Positions 1 to 11,980 of a stretch of DNA of 64,000 nt are shown piece by piece (the stretch's first letter is position 1; every line of letters starts with the position of its first letter). The notes beneath the pieces were generated by a model. That model saw only the letters and a program-made list of their open reading frames with translations. It did no database searches and was not told the DNA's origin. The stretch is taken from contig CM060835.1 in assembly GCA_030762175.1 (NCBI GenBank), forward strand, positions 83,292,001 through 83,356,000, written 5' to 3'. A program made the position numbers and the translations under genes. This DNA is from Metallyticus violacea. Lineage: Eukaryota; Arthropoda; Insecta; Mantodea; Metallyticidae.

Positions 1-307
1 AGTGAGAATGTCACATTTTTCTGTCTTAAGCCTATTGTCTTAAAAACATCAAGTAATTTGAGTGACGATCTCTGAATATCATGCACACAACGAGCTATGT
101 TCTTTGGTGTGGTGCTGTTTGCATTGCCTGTGCTTATTGATTTTAATGTGTTATAGTGCTATTTTTGAAGCTAAATACTATTTTCAATTGTTTCAATTCA
201 ATGCTAGAAAGAAGACCAAAACGTACCATTTGCACCACGAATGGGAAGTTGGGTTTTTCTTCGTTACGGTTTAATGTGTAGGGCTTCAGTATTCTTGCCA
301 AAACAGG
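1..307. other. AT-rich flank, nothing recognised
   Basis: Unassigned sequence up to the left end of the mariner copy. Short open frames here have no recognisable motif and read across the mariner inverted repeat, so no gene is called. Confidence 0.5.
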
Positions 308-1566
308 TACGAGGGTAGTTTCCGGCCTAACCATTTTCTAGGTATGATAAAGACAAAAACTATATTTAATTTTTCAATATAGTTCCTATTGCAATACACT
401 TCTCACATCTTTGAATTAACTTTCAATCCTCCTCCCTCCAAAAGAGTCAGTGGTCTTGTCAGCAAAATGGGCACAAACAGCATCCATCACTCTTCGTAAC
501 ATTTAAATTTCCTTCCTACAAGGTTCCTTCTTGAGTTTTGAGAACAGGAAATAGTCACTGGGAGCTAGATCTGGACTGTAGAGTGCATCGTCTATCTCCT
601 TGAAGTCACATTTCTTCACAGCTTCCTTTGCAACAAAAACTGTGTTCACAGGCGCTTTACTTTGTCATGAAGAAGGCGCACACCACCACTCAGCTTTCCT
701 TGCCTTTTCTCTTTGATGGAAGCACGTAGACTGTGCAGTAAGCCAGCGTAATACTCCCCGTTTACTGTGGTGTTCCTCTCCTTGAAATCAATGTAGAGTG
801 TTCCTTCACAGTCCCAAAGGATTGTAGCCATGATATTTTTGGTTGACTTGACCTTGGCCTTTAGAGGCGGTGCTTCGCCACTCCATTGATTCTCTTTTAA
901 ACAAGAGATCACAGTACAGGACCATAGTTTCATCTCCTGTAACAATGATTTGCAGAACTTTTCTCTCGTTGCCGCGGCTGAGCTCCAAAAATGCCTGACA
1001 ACAGATGACTCATTGCTATTTTATGACTGAGGAAAGAAGTCTAGGGAGCCATCTTGCACTAACCTTATTCATGTTTAAATGTTCATGAATAATTCGAAGG
1101 ACTGTTGTTTTATAAAAACCAATCTTGCTGCTATTTCTGTAACTTTGAGCCACTGGTCTTCCATAATTTCTCTTTCCACAAGAGCGAGCGATGTTTTCAG
1201 GAATGAGCACTCTCAACGTCTTCAATGCTTTCTCGACTCATTCGAAAAAGTTTGGCCCCTTCTTTTACGGTAGAATATGAGGGGGTGCTTCCCCATATAC
1301 ACCGTTCAATCGCTGTTTAATTTCATTTGAAGTTAGTCCTTGCTTTGTGAAGAACTTAAAACAGCTGGATACTCCATTTTGAACATGTCACAGTCTTCTA
1401 CACATAGCCTTCTTTATGTGGCTATATCTGAACAACTGAACACAGCGAAGCGGAAGATACAGCTGCAATTATTTACTTAACAGATAAAATATGACATCAG
1501 ATAATGGTTTTGTGAAGGCGATAAATCTTATCGGCGAGGCCGTAAACTTATGAATCTACCCTCGTA
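308..1566 (-). mobile_element. Complete but inactive mariner element with inverted repeats
   Basis: A mariner-type DNA transposon of about 1.26 kb, the usual size of the family, lies between two TA dinucleotides (308-309 and 1565-1566), the target mariner duplicates. The left end reads TACGAGGGTAGTTTCCGGCC. The right end, on the opposite strand, reads TACGAGGGTAG, then an 8-base insertion, then GTTTACGGCC. The two ends are therefore matching inverted repeats that differ by one indel. The single gene inside (366-1377) is broken. Seen directly: the paired ends, TA flanks and transposase motifs. Inferred: the element moved by cut-and-paste and has since decayed. Confidence 0.85.
366..1377 (-). 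pseudogene. mariner transposase pseudogene
   Basis: About 1,012 bases, equivalent to some 337 codons against roughly 345 for a working mariner transposase, but the frame is broken by stops and shifts. From the N terminus: MEYPAV start (ATG at 1375-1377), then FEMKLN and VYMGK-type helix-turn-helix remnants, KVSARWLPRLL near 1040, then VTGDET (first catalytic Asp) and KRESMEW near 880-950. Next come NIMATILWDCEG, NGEYYAGLL and EKRQGKLSGGV, an LLHDK box carrying the second Asp (normally HDN), and YSPDLAPSDYFLF with the third Asp near 550. The frame closes at a TAA at 366-368 after RCEKCIAIGTILKN. The order and spacing match mariner D,D34D transposases. It cannot make a working enzyme because the frame changes several times. 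Confidence 0.85.
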
Positions 1567-3352
1567 ACTTGGAAAGTCATTATGGTGCTCCTCATGCAGT
1601 AAATATTGTTGCGTAACGAACCGCGTGACAAGAATGATACGCTTGGAAGCATAACTCAGAAATTTAGGAAGAAGAGATGTGAACAAAAGAGCAACTAGTA
1701 AATAAAAAATAGAGAACATATTCAACAAAGTGTGTAGAAGTCCAGGCGCTTAGGCAAGCAATAAAATATGTTGCATGAAAGAAGCCTCCTGTAAAAGTCA
1801 GGTTATGGTCCCGGCGAGCTGCCTTGTTGGTGAACTTACAGCTGCAAGGTACACATGCATTGCTGACATGAGCAGCCCAGTATCATGCTACAAAAATAAC
1901 TGGCTAACCTGAATAAGGACATTTTTGATAATTTTTCTAACATACAAATTAACTCCAAACGTGTAAGGAATTTAATTTTCAGACACAGAAATATGTGATG
2001 GAAGTAGATTCTTTTATTGAAGAGTTCGAAAAACGCATGCACGATTTCCAAAAAACTGGAACAGTTGCAGATTACATATCATATTTATTCAAATCCGATT
2101 TAAACATTAAAAAGAAATTGTTACTACTATCAGCGAAAATTTTCAATGGACAAGTTGTCTCGAAATTGATACTAATTCTGAAAAAAAGAAGACATTTTTC
2201 TGAAAGACCGCGCAGAACAATATTCATTTTGGAAGTTAGAGTCGAGGAAAAAAATCCTAATTTGAGATGTAGTTAAAGGCTACACTCGTGTTTCGATGCA
2301 ACGTATTCGTGTTAATGTGCATCTTCATTCTTAAAATAGCAAAGAATACAACTGTTTTAATATGATTGATGGTCATCTTCAGGATTCCTGGCCCTCACCG
2401 ACTTCCAGCACCTTTTGAAAAGCATGCAGACCCAGACGTCACACTGCATGCTGATGTCATTACAAATGTTTAAGGTTCAGTCGTATAGCTATAATGTATT
2501 ACTTTTATATATATATCATATATATAAATATATATCTTTGTAGTAAGGGATGATGATAGACGTGGTAGCTCACTGTCAGGTTTGATAACAGAAAGTAGAT
2601 CTCCTTATAGAAGTTCATCCTCTGTTGCATACATTTAGGCTTCCCTTGTTTTTTGAGGAATTTAATCACAGAACGAAGCTCCAAGTTACTCGCTTTTACT
2701 GTGGACCCCACGGCAATGCACTTGCTATCCTTTCAGTTCCAGCGCTTACTACAGACTGATTTGTAACTGTCTGTTTCAAGCCAAGAAATGTCCCAACCGG
2801 TGTGTGCAATCTTAGCTCTCCGCAATGACACAACATAGGTAATTTATTGAACGCCCCTCTAAACAAACTGTCCTACAGTGCCCTTGGGTATAGATGCTCT
2901 AATCGGCACATCTCCAGATGTGCACCAAGGACCCTCGGTGATTACGTGCCACTAAGATCTTATTTCTTTCATGATCTTTTTCATTCATAAGAAGACCTTT
3001 AACGCTAAAAGGAATTCAGCCTGTGTTTTGAAGACATTCATTCTTCCTAGATTAGCGTAATTAAAGCATTATACTATATAATAAATATCCCCAAAATGTA
3101 AATTTGCTGCACTAAAGGATTTTAAGAAGCATATAAACGAAGCACATTAAGAGTATATTGATGTTCCTCGCATAAACTGGGGAACATGAATCTTCTCAAT
3201 TTCTAACAGAGAGTTTGGAAGCGATTTTATGATATAAGGGGGATAGTAGTTCCAGCATAGCAGTTCCTATCGAGTTTCAAGAGAAGGGAATTAAAACCGA
3301 TATGTTAATGTAATATGAGGGAGCCTACTGTAACAAAAACAATCAAAAAGTC
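1567..3352. other. Unassigned intergenic sequence
   Basis: No recognisable gene. The frame at 1995-2276 has no known motif and poor codon character. A short TA-rich stretch lies at 2509-2536. No inverted repeats or long direct repeats were seen by eye. Confidence 0.5.
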
Positions 3353-3632
3353 AGTCCTGTTGGTGTAGGTGGTAACGACACTTGTCTTCGCGGGTTCGAA
3401 CCCGGCCAGGATCGATGGATTTTTTTCGGGCGTAAAAATCCTAAATATGGCTTCCTTCGGAAGGGAAGTAAGGCCGTGGGTCCCGTGTCGTACATTTACG
3501 GCACGAAAAAGAGAACCTCAAGCCTGAAAGAAGAGGTCTCTGAGCAAAATTGTCGGCCGTTTCACGCCCTGATTTGAATTGGACGTGATGACCTGAGATG
3601 TTAAAGAGCGTCCGTAAATAAACAAATAAATA
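3353..3632 (+). mobile_element. tRNA-derived SINE, family 2, copy a
   Basis: The head GTTGGTGTAGGTGGTAACG resembles a tRNA box A, and GCGGGTTCGAACCCGGCC is a near-perfect box B; together these form an internal RNA polymerase III promoter. The body has the family hallmarks in order: TTTTTTTCGGGCGTAAAAATCC, a CTTCCTTCGGAAGGGAAGTA hairpin, GTGGGTCCCGTGTCGTACATTTACGG, and GTTAAAGAGCGTCCGTAAATAAAC. The anticodon-stem part of the head is deleted relative to the copy at 18536. The AAATAAACAAATAAAT end is the simple tail. I found no clear target-site duplication. Confidence 0.85.
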
Positions 3633-3639
3633 CATCATC

Positions 3640-4050
3640 ATAAATGATAGTGCTTTGAAATTGAAATTTATTGAAAATATATCCCAACAGACTACATAAT
3701 ATACTACACTCAAAAATACATACTTTATCAATCCAGTACAAAATAATCTTATTTCCTCTAGATACTTTCTTTCTAGAGTTGTTTGTTTATATTCTGATTC
3801 CAGCATGCACAACGCCAGTTGTAGGTGCATTTGTGACCATATTCATTAATGTATTATCCTATCCCTGTTTATACTTATCTGTCCCACTATATTTCTACGT
3901 TTTGCTTCCCTCTATTCTTCCTTTCAATCATTCTTATCCATTTCGTTCTAATTTGCTCAATAGTTTCCTATCATTTTTATATTCTTATCTCCTTATTCTT
4001 CACCAGAACTTCACATGGTACCTATGGAGCAATGGAAAAAAAAAAAAAAA
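3640..4050 (-). other. Possible LINE-derived 3' segment and A/T-rich low-complexity DNA
   Basis: On the minus strand this T/C-rich stretch reads as purine-rich, charged coding-like sequence (EQIRTKWIRMIERKNRGK near 3900-3960) broken by stops, as in decayed LINE ORFs. I cannot assign it. An A-run at 4037-4050 separates it from the LINE fragment that follows. Confidence 0.25.
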
Positions 4051-4059
4051 ACATTTCCA

Positions 4060-5560
4060 TAATTTATTGATCGAACAAAGAAAAGAACATGCAAATGAAA
4101 ATTTGTATGGAAATAATACAAATGTATATATGGAACCTATTTTCGAGGATGAAGTGAGGTTAACATTGAGGAAAGTCAAAGAATGGAAAGGCGAGTGGAC
4201 CTGGAAGAATTATGATGGAATAATGGAAATATGGGCCCCTCCAGTTAGTAAGATTTACATGTAAAATGTTCAATCAGATTATTGAGGGAGAAGAACTACC
4301 TGAAAATTGGCGTCTATCATATACTTCCGTTATATATAAAAAGGAAATAAGAAGGATCCTAACAACTATAGAGGAATTAGTGTTATAGCCTCAATGAGTC
4401 GTATATTCAGTAGTATTATTAAGTGTAGGCTGGAGAATGCAATTGAAGGAAAAATAACAGAATAGGTTGGCATCACTGCCGGACACTCGTGTAGGGATCA
4501 AAATGAGTGAAAAGTTGCATTCTGAAGGTCAGAAAATCCATCTAATATTTGTAGATTTAGAGAAGGCATATGATTCTCCCCCACTTTGGGGTATTGAACC
4601 CCCTTTAATTTTACTAGACGATTATGTCAACAATGTCAAGCAGCAGTGAATATAGGAAATAATTTCAACTGTATTTCAAACTACTAAAGGCCTTAGATAA
4701 GGTTGTAGCATATCTCCAACCCTTTTTAAAACATATATTCAGCATACACCGGAGAGGTGGAATCGCTCACATGTAGGTTTGAGAGTTCCCTTTGGGCATG
4801 GAACAGTTTACTCTTTTTATATGAGGATGACCAGGTGTTGATTACTTAAAGTCTAGAGGATGCAAAGTTTTTGATAAGGAAGTTAATGATAGCATTTGAA
4901 GCTTGAAGACTTCAAATAAATATGAAGAAAAGTGAATATCTGGTATTAGGAGGAGATGGAAAAGATATAAATCTACCACAGGGAGCCATCAGAGTAGTGA
5001 AGCAATTTAAGTACTTGGGATTCATGAGTGGGGGAGCTGTGAAGCTGGGTGGACTACAGAATCTTACATACATGCTAGAAGGGCGACTAAATGTTAAATG
5101 CTGTTTTTTTTTTTTTTTTTTTTTTGAGCAGAGGAAACAAAGAAAAGAATTCTTCATACATTAATGGAGAGTATATTAATTTACGGGGCAGAAGGTTGGA
5201 CTTTGATGAACGCCGAAAACGTAAATTATAGGCAGTGGAGAAGGATGGCATATGAAGTGGAGCCAGGGAGTCTAGACTGGAAAGAAAAAGAAACGAAGAG
5301 GTTGGTCAGGCTAAGGATATGGAGGGATCAGTTGTAGAAAGAATCCAGAAGCACGCTCTACAATGGTATGATCACGTTAGGAGAACGAACGATGACCCAG
5401 AATTCTTTTTGGAGTGGTCACCCAAGACTATCTTGGATAGCAGGAATCAAACTACAACATGCAAGAGGAAGATTGGCAAGATGTGAGAGATGGAGATTGA
5501 GAATTAAGAGTACCCGCTGAAAAGTGGAACAACCCTAAAAAAGTCTCCTTTTGCAGTTAA
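4060..5560 (+). mobile_element. Degenerate non-LTR retrotransposon (LINE) fragment, RT to C terminus
   Basis: Reverse transcriptase signatures appear in the right order but across several frames. DEVRLTLRKVKEWK (4150-4190) is followed by DPNNYRGISVIASMSRIF (about 4350-4410), QVGITAGHSC (4465), FVDLEKAYDS (4549-4578), the catalytic box LYEDDQVL (tyrosine codon at 4820-4822), MKKSEYLVLGG (4922), and VVKQFKYLGF (4994-5023). The thumb/C-terminal part follows: ESILIYGAEGWTLM (5166-5207), then IQKHALQWYDHV near 5345. The alanine of the usual YADD box is glutamate here, but the two aspartates remain. There are many stops and frame changes, and a run of about 22 T interrupts the frame at 5104-5125. 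No endonuclease domain was seen, so the copy is 5'-truncated. Confidence 0.75.
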
Positions 5561-5696
5561 AATCTTTATAATTAATGTTTACCCATCTAAATTCTTCAAT
5601 TTTTGTTGCCAAACCTTTTCTCTCCATAACTTTGTTTGCTTGCAGTATAATAAACAATGAAAACCCGACCCGTGTCGGCTTCTCCACACATTGGAC

Positions 5697-5967
5697 CGCC
5701 ACGGGTGGCCGAGGTCGTTAAGGCGCGGACTCGTGAGCGGGAGGTCTGTGTTCGAATACCGCCACGACCGTCCTCCCTGACTGAGTTTTTTTCCAGGTTT
5801 TCCTTAGTCCTCATAAAATGCCGGGGAGGTACCCTAAACCTCGGCCTGGAACGATTCCTTCCTTCAAAATAAATCCTTTCCCAATTTATCATTTCATCTC
5901 ATGTATCACTAGTATTCATCGCCTGTGCCTCTGTAGCAAAAACGGGCGTGAAACACTATTCATTCAT
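5697..5967 (+). mobile_element. tRNA-derived SINE, family 1, copy a
   Basis: The tRNA-like head has box A (GGTGGCCGAGGTCGTTAAGGC) and a slightly decayed box B (GTTCGAATACC). The family 1 body follows: CGTCCTCCCTGACTGAG, CCAGGTTTTCCT, GGCCTGGAACGATTCCTTCC and CCCAATTTATCATTTCATCTC. The 3' end is GGGCGTGAAACACTATTCATTCATTC, an ATTC-repeat tail. Flanking TCTCCACACATTGGAC (5681-5696) and TCTCTACTCATTGGCC (5968-5983) look like an aged 16-base target-site duplication. Confidence 0.88.
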
Positions 5968-5979
5968 TCTCTACTCATT

Positions 5980-6320
5980 GGCCATTTTTCCACATCTTTA
6001 TCGTATCTTGTGACTCCTTAAAATTCATTACTGCAGTTCTGGCCCATGCATACCCTTCCCTACCTGCTTTATCACATTGTTCTACATATTTTTCCCTATC
6101 CTACACTAATTTTTATTTCCCTATAAAGTATCAATGCTCTTTTTCTCATACTATCAAATATTTTGTCTCTTTCAATATCTTCCAATATTAGGTTTATTTC
6201 TTCTCAGAATCCTGTGTTTTGATATTCCCTATTTATCCATAAGTTCCCCATACTAATAGTGCATACTCATGTATCATTATACTACTTAAGATAATAAATA
6301 TCATATACACAAACTTTTTT
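5980..6320 (-). other. Possible LINE C-terminal relic
   Basis: Read on the minus strand, this T-rich stretch gives MRKRALILYREIK, then KAGREGYAWARTAVMNFKES-like text after minor frame repair. This resembles the charged tail found beyond the RT of some arthropod LINEs. The match is weak and broken by stops. It could be an unrelated AT-rich stretch. Confidence 0.25.
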
Positions 6321-7124
6321 TTCAACTCTAGAATCATCATTCGATTGCAAACAAGTGCAATGTTTAATGTTACAGAATGTTATTATTCTTGAAATGTTTC
6401 AACCACTACGCCAGTGTTTTATGGGTGGTGCAAACACAGGGGTCTTTAAAATGAAATATTGACCGGTTGTATGAAGAGTTAAAAAGCTGTTAACGGCCAC
6501 AACCCTCAGCAAACTTCTCTATGTCCGTTACTGTTACAACCATCTTCCAGCTCATGATGAACCTCTTGATCGGAGATGAAAGGATATCCCTTTAAAGCCC
6601 TTTTCAGCAGGCTAAAGATGAGTGAGAATTGCCGACTGTACAGGGAGTGGAAACGTTGCAGGATATTCGTTTTACTTTATCACATAGCAAAGCAAAGCAA
6701 AGCAAATCTGCGAGACAGCTTTTGATGTTTTTGTGGAGAGCCACTAGCCAACGAGCTTCTTTGTGGCATGTATACAGCTTCGCCACTGGGACCTCTGCCT
6801 ATTATTTGTACACGTATGAGTACGTTAATTATCAAAGATATTCTGTTCATATAAAGTAGTCTAAGTTTCATTTGAACGATGCTTGTGTTTAGCGTGAGCG
6901 GTTTATCAAAAAATTTGAGATTGCAAGTACTTTTATGTTCTGTCATTTTGAGAAAAACTGTTAAAAGATTTAAGGTTTGAATTGTGAATTTTGAAGATTT
7001 CGGGTTCCAATACCTCAGAACTACAGGATGGAGCATTTTCCTATTTTTAAAATAACAGACAAGCGCTTTGTAGTTTATTTTAAATTCGTTGTACATTCAA
7101 AAAATCAATTTCAATTTTCGGTTT
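6321..7124. other. Unassigned AT-rich sequence
   Basis: Nothing recognisable on either strand, apart from a short AGCAAA run near 6688-6706. The frame at 6680-7096 has no known domain. Confidence 0.5.
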
Positions 7125-8243
7125 ACCACATTTGCATTATTTGTGGAATATAACGATTGTTAAAAGCGCACCTTTTACAGCAATCCATTACGCCAAGCGA
7201 TCTCGGACGATATGCGTGATGCGTGCAATGAGCTCAGGAGTAGCGTTCACAATTTCTTATCTACTTTTTATTTTCAGCTCCTCTACATTTTGCACTATAA
7301 TTGAAAACACTTTTTTTTTTAAATAGTCCCAAAGAAAGAAGTTCAGCATGGTGCTCTTGTGGACTAAGGAATTTAACCAAAAAGAGATGTGCTGCAACCA
7401 AGAAATGAATGACTGGTATTTAACGCCCGTTTTTGCTACACTGGCGATGGACAGTGATGATACATGAGATGAAATGATATATTGGGAAAGGATTTATTTT
7501 TAAGGAAGGAATCGTTCCAGGCCTAAAGTTCAGGGTACCTGCCCGGCATTTACCATTTATGAGGACTGAGGAAAACCTGAATAAAACCTCAGTCAGGGAG
7601 GACGGTCCTGGCGGTATTCGAACCCCAGACCTCCCGCTCACGAATCCGTGCCTTAACGACCTCGGCCTCCCCTAACCGTACAACCAAGAAAGAATTACTT
7701 CGCGTACCCATGTGAGTGTGCGCCATGTTGTTCATACGAAATATTTTTCAGTTGTCAAAGACAATTTTGAAGTTCAGGAATCCTTTCAAGGTCTGTACAG
7801 TAGCAGGATGGTGGTTAAAAAAATAAAATTGACCCTCCCCTTTATTCCCACACACAACTCACGAATACTTTTCACTGTTTCTTGACGGTTATCTGCACCA
7901 GTAACGGAAGTTTTGCAAGTTGGGTTCATTCATCAGCTAAGAATTGAAAACTTCAATCTCTCCCTCTTCTGCTTAGTAATGGCTCAGATACGCCTTGTCA
8001 CGTTCAGTTATCTTTTGAACAATGTTGAATGGATGATGTTAATATCCATACGCAATGTCTCGTGCAGGCTTCGGCGTGTAAATTGTAATGTTGGAGCGTT
8101 ATACGCTTTGGGCTGTGAAGGATCTACTCAATGTTCTCAGGAATTCTCGCTGTCTTTCTCAGCTATATTTTGAACACGTCCAGACCATTGTTTTACCCAT
8201 TCACCAATTGAAGTACCCTATGCAGAAAGAGTACATGTAGCCA
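7125..8243 (-). pseudogene. Tc1/mariner-superfamily transposase pseudogene split by a SINE
   Basis: On the minus strand the text runs from an ATG at 8241-8243 through GEWVKQWSGRVQNIAEKDS (about 8160-8210) and an RTPENIE-like linker. It continues with an IVQKITERDKAYL-like stretch near 8000, and a decayed catalytic-core QDGA-type box (EQHGAHSHG, near 7720). After the SINE come FFLWDYLKKKV near 7330 and TPELIARITHIVRDRL near 7215. This order matches DDE transposases of the Tc1/mariner superfamily (helix-turn-helix N terminus, catalytic core, FFLWGYLK box with the last acidic site, C-terminal helix). There are many frame breaks. A family 1 SINE sits between the QDGA-like and FFLW boxes. Confidence 0.65.
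7406..7680 (-). mobile_element. tRNA-derived SINE, family 1, copy b (nested in a transposase relic)
   Basis: The complement of family 1: TTTAACGCCCGTTTTTGCTA at the left (3') end, CATGAGATGAAATGATATATTGGG in the body, and box B (GGTATTCGAACCCCAG) and box A (AACGACCTCGGCC) complements at the right. CAACCAAGAAA at 7395-7405 recurs exactly at 7681-7691, an 11-base target-site duplication that fixes the insertion borders. Confidence 0.92.
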
Positions 8244-10995
8244 TTTTCAAACTTTACAGGACAAGCTGATATTTGGTTTCAATATTACAATTGTGTATGT
8301 TTGATCTCCAACGTAAGTAGCCACATTTTTGACCATCTTACGAAGAAAAATATCCAAAATTACTAGTGCAATCGATTAGTTAAAAACCAAATACATTTTA
8401 AATTATGTATCCTTTCTTCATAGTTCAACGTTATTGGATTCTTTTTACAATTATAGTTATGAGAGGTAGTTCAAGAAAGAAATTCAGAATAGATGACAGA
8501 TTGTGTACAGTGGATTTACAATTTTACTAATGCAAGAAACATATAACAGTCAAAACCTGGAATATCACTCCCCCTAGTAATACAAAAATGGAAGAATCGC
8601 CACAAAATGTGTTTCATTTTAAGTTTCATCACGCAGTGCTTCTCAGAAGTCATCCACTGAAGGCACTTTCCCAAGCAGAGTCTTAGGTCGACATTTTTCA
8701 ACTTCTCTATTGGCATCAAGCCACTACAATCGTTGGCTTTTGGAAGATCGGTATTGTGTCATCTGGGTGAATACCTCCTGAAAACCATAAATAAAATTTG
8801 AAGAACATTTAAACTGCAGATATTTAAAACAATTTATTCTTTCATATTAACAAAATTTTAATTTTTTAAACTCTGTTATTTAAGAAGAAATTTTCCATAT
8901 TTCTGTATCATATTTTCTATCTCTTGTTGGAATTTATTTTTCGGATAACGTAATTAACAGCTTACTCTTTTGCTCTAATTCATGTTTAAATGTTGTACTC
9001 TTTCTGCAGTGTTTCATATTTTCTATGTTCCCTCATAGAGTGTATTTCTGCACAGTTTGTGCAAGGCAACCCATATAACACATCCAGGTATTATCTCATT
9101 TTTTTTTATAAATCGTTGAACATGTACCGTTTCTGTATTGCCTATTTTAATTGTCTTCAGTGTAGTAACCGCTTCGAAGTCATGTTATTTCCCCAAACTC
9201 CCTTCTGAATGCACGATGAGCTGATATCAATAAAACTCTCTACACAAAATACACGCTGTTATATATGGGACAATGTTTCGAGGCTACTTAAATCCAAGGT
9301 CATTAACTTGTAGCAAGCATGCAATGTTTTCCCTCGCTTTCAGTTGGGCAGTGGGGCCAAGTTGTTGAACAATCAGAGATAGGTTTAAATACCTAACGTA
9401 TTGTGCTGTAAAGTTCAAATAAGCTATCCAAGGCAATCACGAATACACACGGAATAGATTCCTCATTTGCGAACTGCAGTTCAAATTATTGATAAAAACG
9501 AGCTTATGCGCAAAATCACTATTTGCTGGACGTTGATTTTGTACGGATTTCAAGTGAACCTGTGCCGCCATGACTCCCTACCCTTAGTTGTAGACTAATA
9601 GTGATGCTCGCTATGAAATTTTCTATCGTTTCCTGAACCTCAACTTCTTCCTGTTCATTGATGATTATAACATCATCTTCCTCCAAGTTACTTACCAGAT
9701 AATATAGCTATAAAATATCAAACACAATTGTCATATAACACTGGAAAACTCAAAGAAATTTAAATTTTTTATGTTCATAAAGGTAGTGTGCTGCTCTCTG
9801 TTAGGATAAAATGTAACGGATAGTCATTGATATCTCAAGATTTAAATTTAATTGGTGAAAATACAAAAAAATGAAATGATCATAGTTCAATCAGTTATTG
9901 TATACTACAGAGGATGATACAGTGATCAATACTAAAAAGAACACACAAAGGAACGCGCACAAGAATGTATCTCTTTTAAGGATAATGCAGGAAAATAAAT
10001 TTTTCGGTAAAAATGGGAAAATTTATGTGGCCTCAAACTTTTTATAATTGGGAAAAACAAACAAAGTCAACATCGTGTGGCAAGTTATGGGTATTGTATA
10101 CTGGTCCTACTTTATGGTGTCCAAACATGGTCCTAACCGTCAAAGAGTAAAACATACTATTTGTATTTCAAAGAAGGAATAAACAGAAAGATGTCTCCAA
10201 ACAAAACTGCGAAAAATAAGCAGAATTTGCGATGTAGGGAAAACCTGCATAGGACCAAACCCCAAACTGACATAACGAGATACAGAATGGGAATGAAGGT
10301 GGGAACTTCAAAACTTACAATTGTGCAACAGTCTTTTCCCAAAAGGCTTTATTAAGTTATTTCAAATTCTAAATAACAGCGAAATGCAAAGAGTACTTGA
10401 ATTTAATGACCGAAATCTTATTTTACCAGATCAATTTCAGGCCGAAGTCAGGGTGAAAACGTTATTACATATTCAAAATCTTAAATCAGCAGTTCCTGAG
10501 AAAAGTAACTCATTTATGTTGAAGGGCAAGTTTTTGTTCAAATTCCGGCTGCATTTGAACTCATTAAATATAGTTTTGTCATTTTCTAAAAATTTTACCT
10601 ATTTATTTTATACGGAGATTAAGTACAAAAAATGTGTATTTATATGTTCAAAATGTAAAAATATTCAAGTAGACAAACTAAAATAACAATCTTAGCTCTA
10701 ATAAAATAAAAACAAGCAAATGTATATAGAATTATTATAACTATAACAATGCCAAATTTCTTAATTGCTTGTGAGTGAATTTATGAGAAAAGTGTACTTA
10801 AAGTTGTTGAATTTACATGATGAAGCTTACATACTTTAAAATACTTAAGTGTACAGGTACTAGATTTCTAAGGTAATTTACTTTTATTAGTGTTGACTTG
10901 GAGTAATCCTGTATTGTAATTTCGGATTTTAAATGTGATTATAATAGCCATGATATAACTATGTAAGTAAACAAAGAGATATTTATATTCCATGG
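8244..10995. other. Long AT-rich region, no gene recognised
   Basis: About 2.7 kb with only short unremarkable frames. The frames at 10157-10342 (minus) and 10321-10686 (plus) are open but carry no motif I know. On the minus strand near 9620-9710 there is a short acidic stretch, LEEDDVIIINEQEEVEV, which could be a transposase or host fragment; that is not enough to name it. Confidence 0.45.
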
Positions 10996-11019
10996 CAATA
11001 TATATATATATATATTAGC
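10996..11019. repeat. (TA)n microsatellite
   Basis: A short TA run ending in TATTAGCA. Confidence 0.8.
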
Positions 11020-11489
11020 ATTTTGGCTGGAAACTTAACTTCTGAACCACCAAGGAAGTGGGTTCTGAAGGAATACTGTAAGTATGAGAATAACAAAATT
11101 GTTCAAAGGAAGTGAAGGAAATATTTGGCTCATATTCATCGAAAGTAAAACCATTTGAGAACTTCGTGAGCATTTTGAGCAAATAGGCACAGCGCATCAA
11201 TTTGGTTGACCAAAAATGTAATGAATGGGGTCGGTGCCACTTTTCTGGAGGGTTCAAGCATCACAGAAGATTGACATTTCTAGAAGTTGGCGTCAGATGT
11301 TGCTATGATATGTATCGCCGGAGACTCATCCACCGTTTACTATAAAAACGGTGAGTTTTTGAGTTTTGAGAAATGGTGCTGAGAGAAGAAAGGAAAGGTA
11401 TCGGAATCCTGATGAAAATTCTGTGATCAGAGCAGCTTCCTTTAAGTTGCTGTAACTGCAAATCTTTAGTTGTGTATACTAGTCACGAG

Positions 11490-11980
11490 GGAACCCCAGT
11501 GAGTGATGGTTTCGGATGGCCTATTATGTAATGGTGTCTTTGGCCCTTGTTTTATTATCGACACCGTCACTGAAACAAGGATGGAGAGCAGTGTCATCCC
11601 TCAGTCAAATGCAAATGTGATATTTTATTCCAACAGGACTGCATACCACACACTACGCAAAACGTGTTAGACAGTTATTTGACCAAATGTTTCCCAATAG
11701 ATGGATCGGAGGCCGGGATCTTATCAATGGGTTCCCAGGTCAGCAGATCTGACAGTCATGGCTTTCTTCTAATGAAGATCGTCAAGAACATTCTCTCGGA
11801 AGCCACTTTCCTTGGACAATATGAAATATAGTGCATCGCTGATACATTTAACGAGATCCACAGATCTCAGATCTCTCGACAAATTGACAAAGATGTCATA
11901 AAATGTATATAACAGAGGTCTTGGGAACATTGGGTCAATCAGAACGGCCAACAATTTGAGCAAGATGCGACGTAACTAGA
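11490..11980 (+). pseudogene. Tc1/mariner-superfamily transposase fragment (C-terminal half)
   Basis: Seen after tolerating frame changes: an FGPCFIIDTVTE stretch near 11550 like the IGPFFIEGT strand; ILFQQDCIPHTT near 11620, the FQQDGAPPHT catalytic block with glycine-alanine altered; YAKRVRQLFDQMFPNRWIGG (11651-11711); and GFPGQQIxQSWLSSNED, the decayed WPPRSPDLTPMDFF block near 11740. This order is that of insect DDE transposases with a long VRQLFDQMFPNRWIGR linker. The N-terminal half is not evident upstream. Confidence 0.65.
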
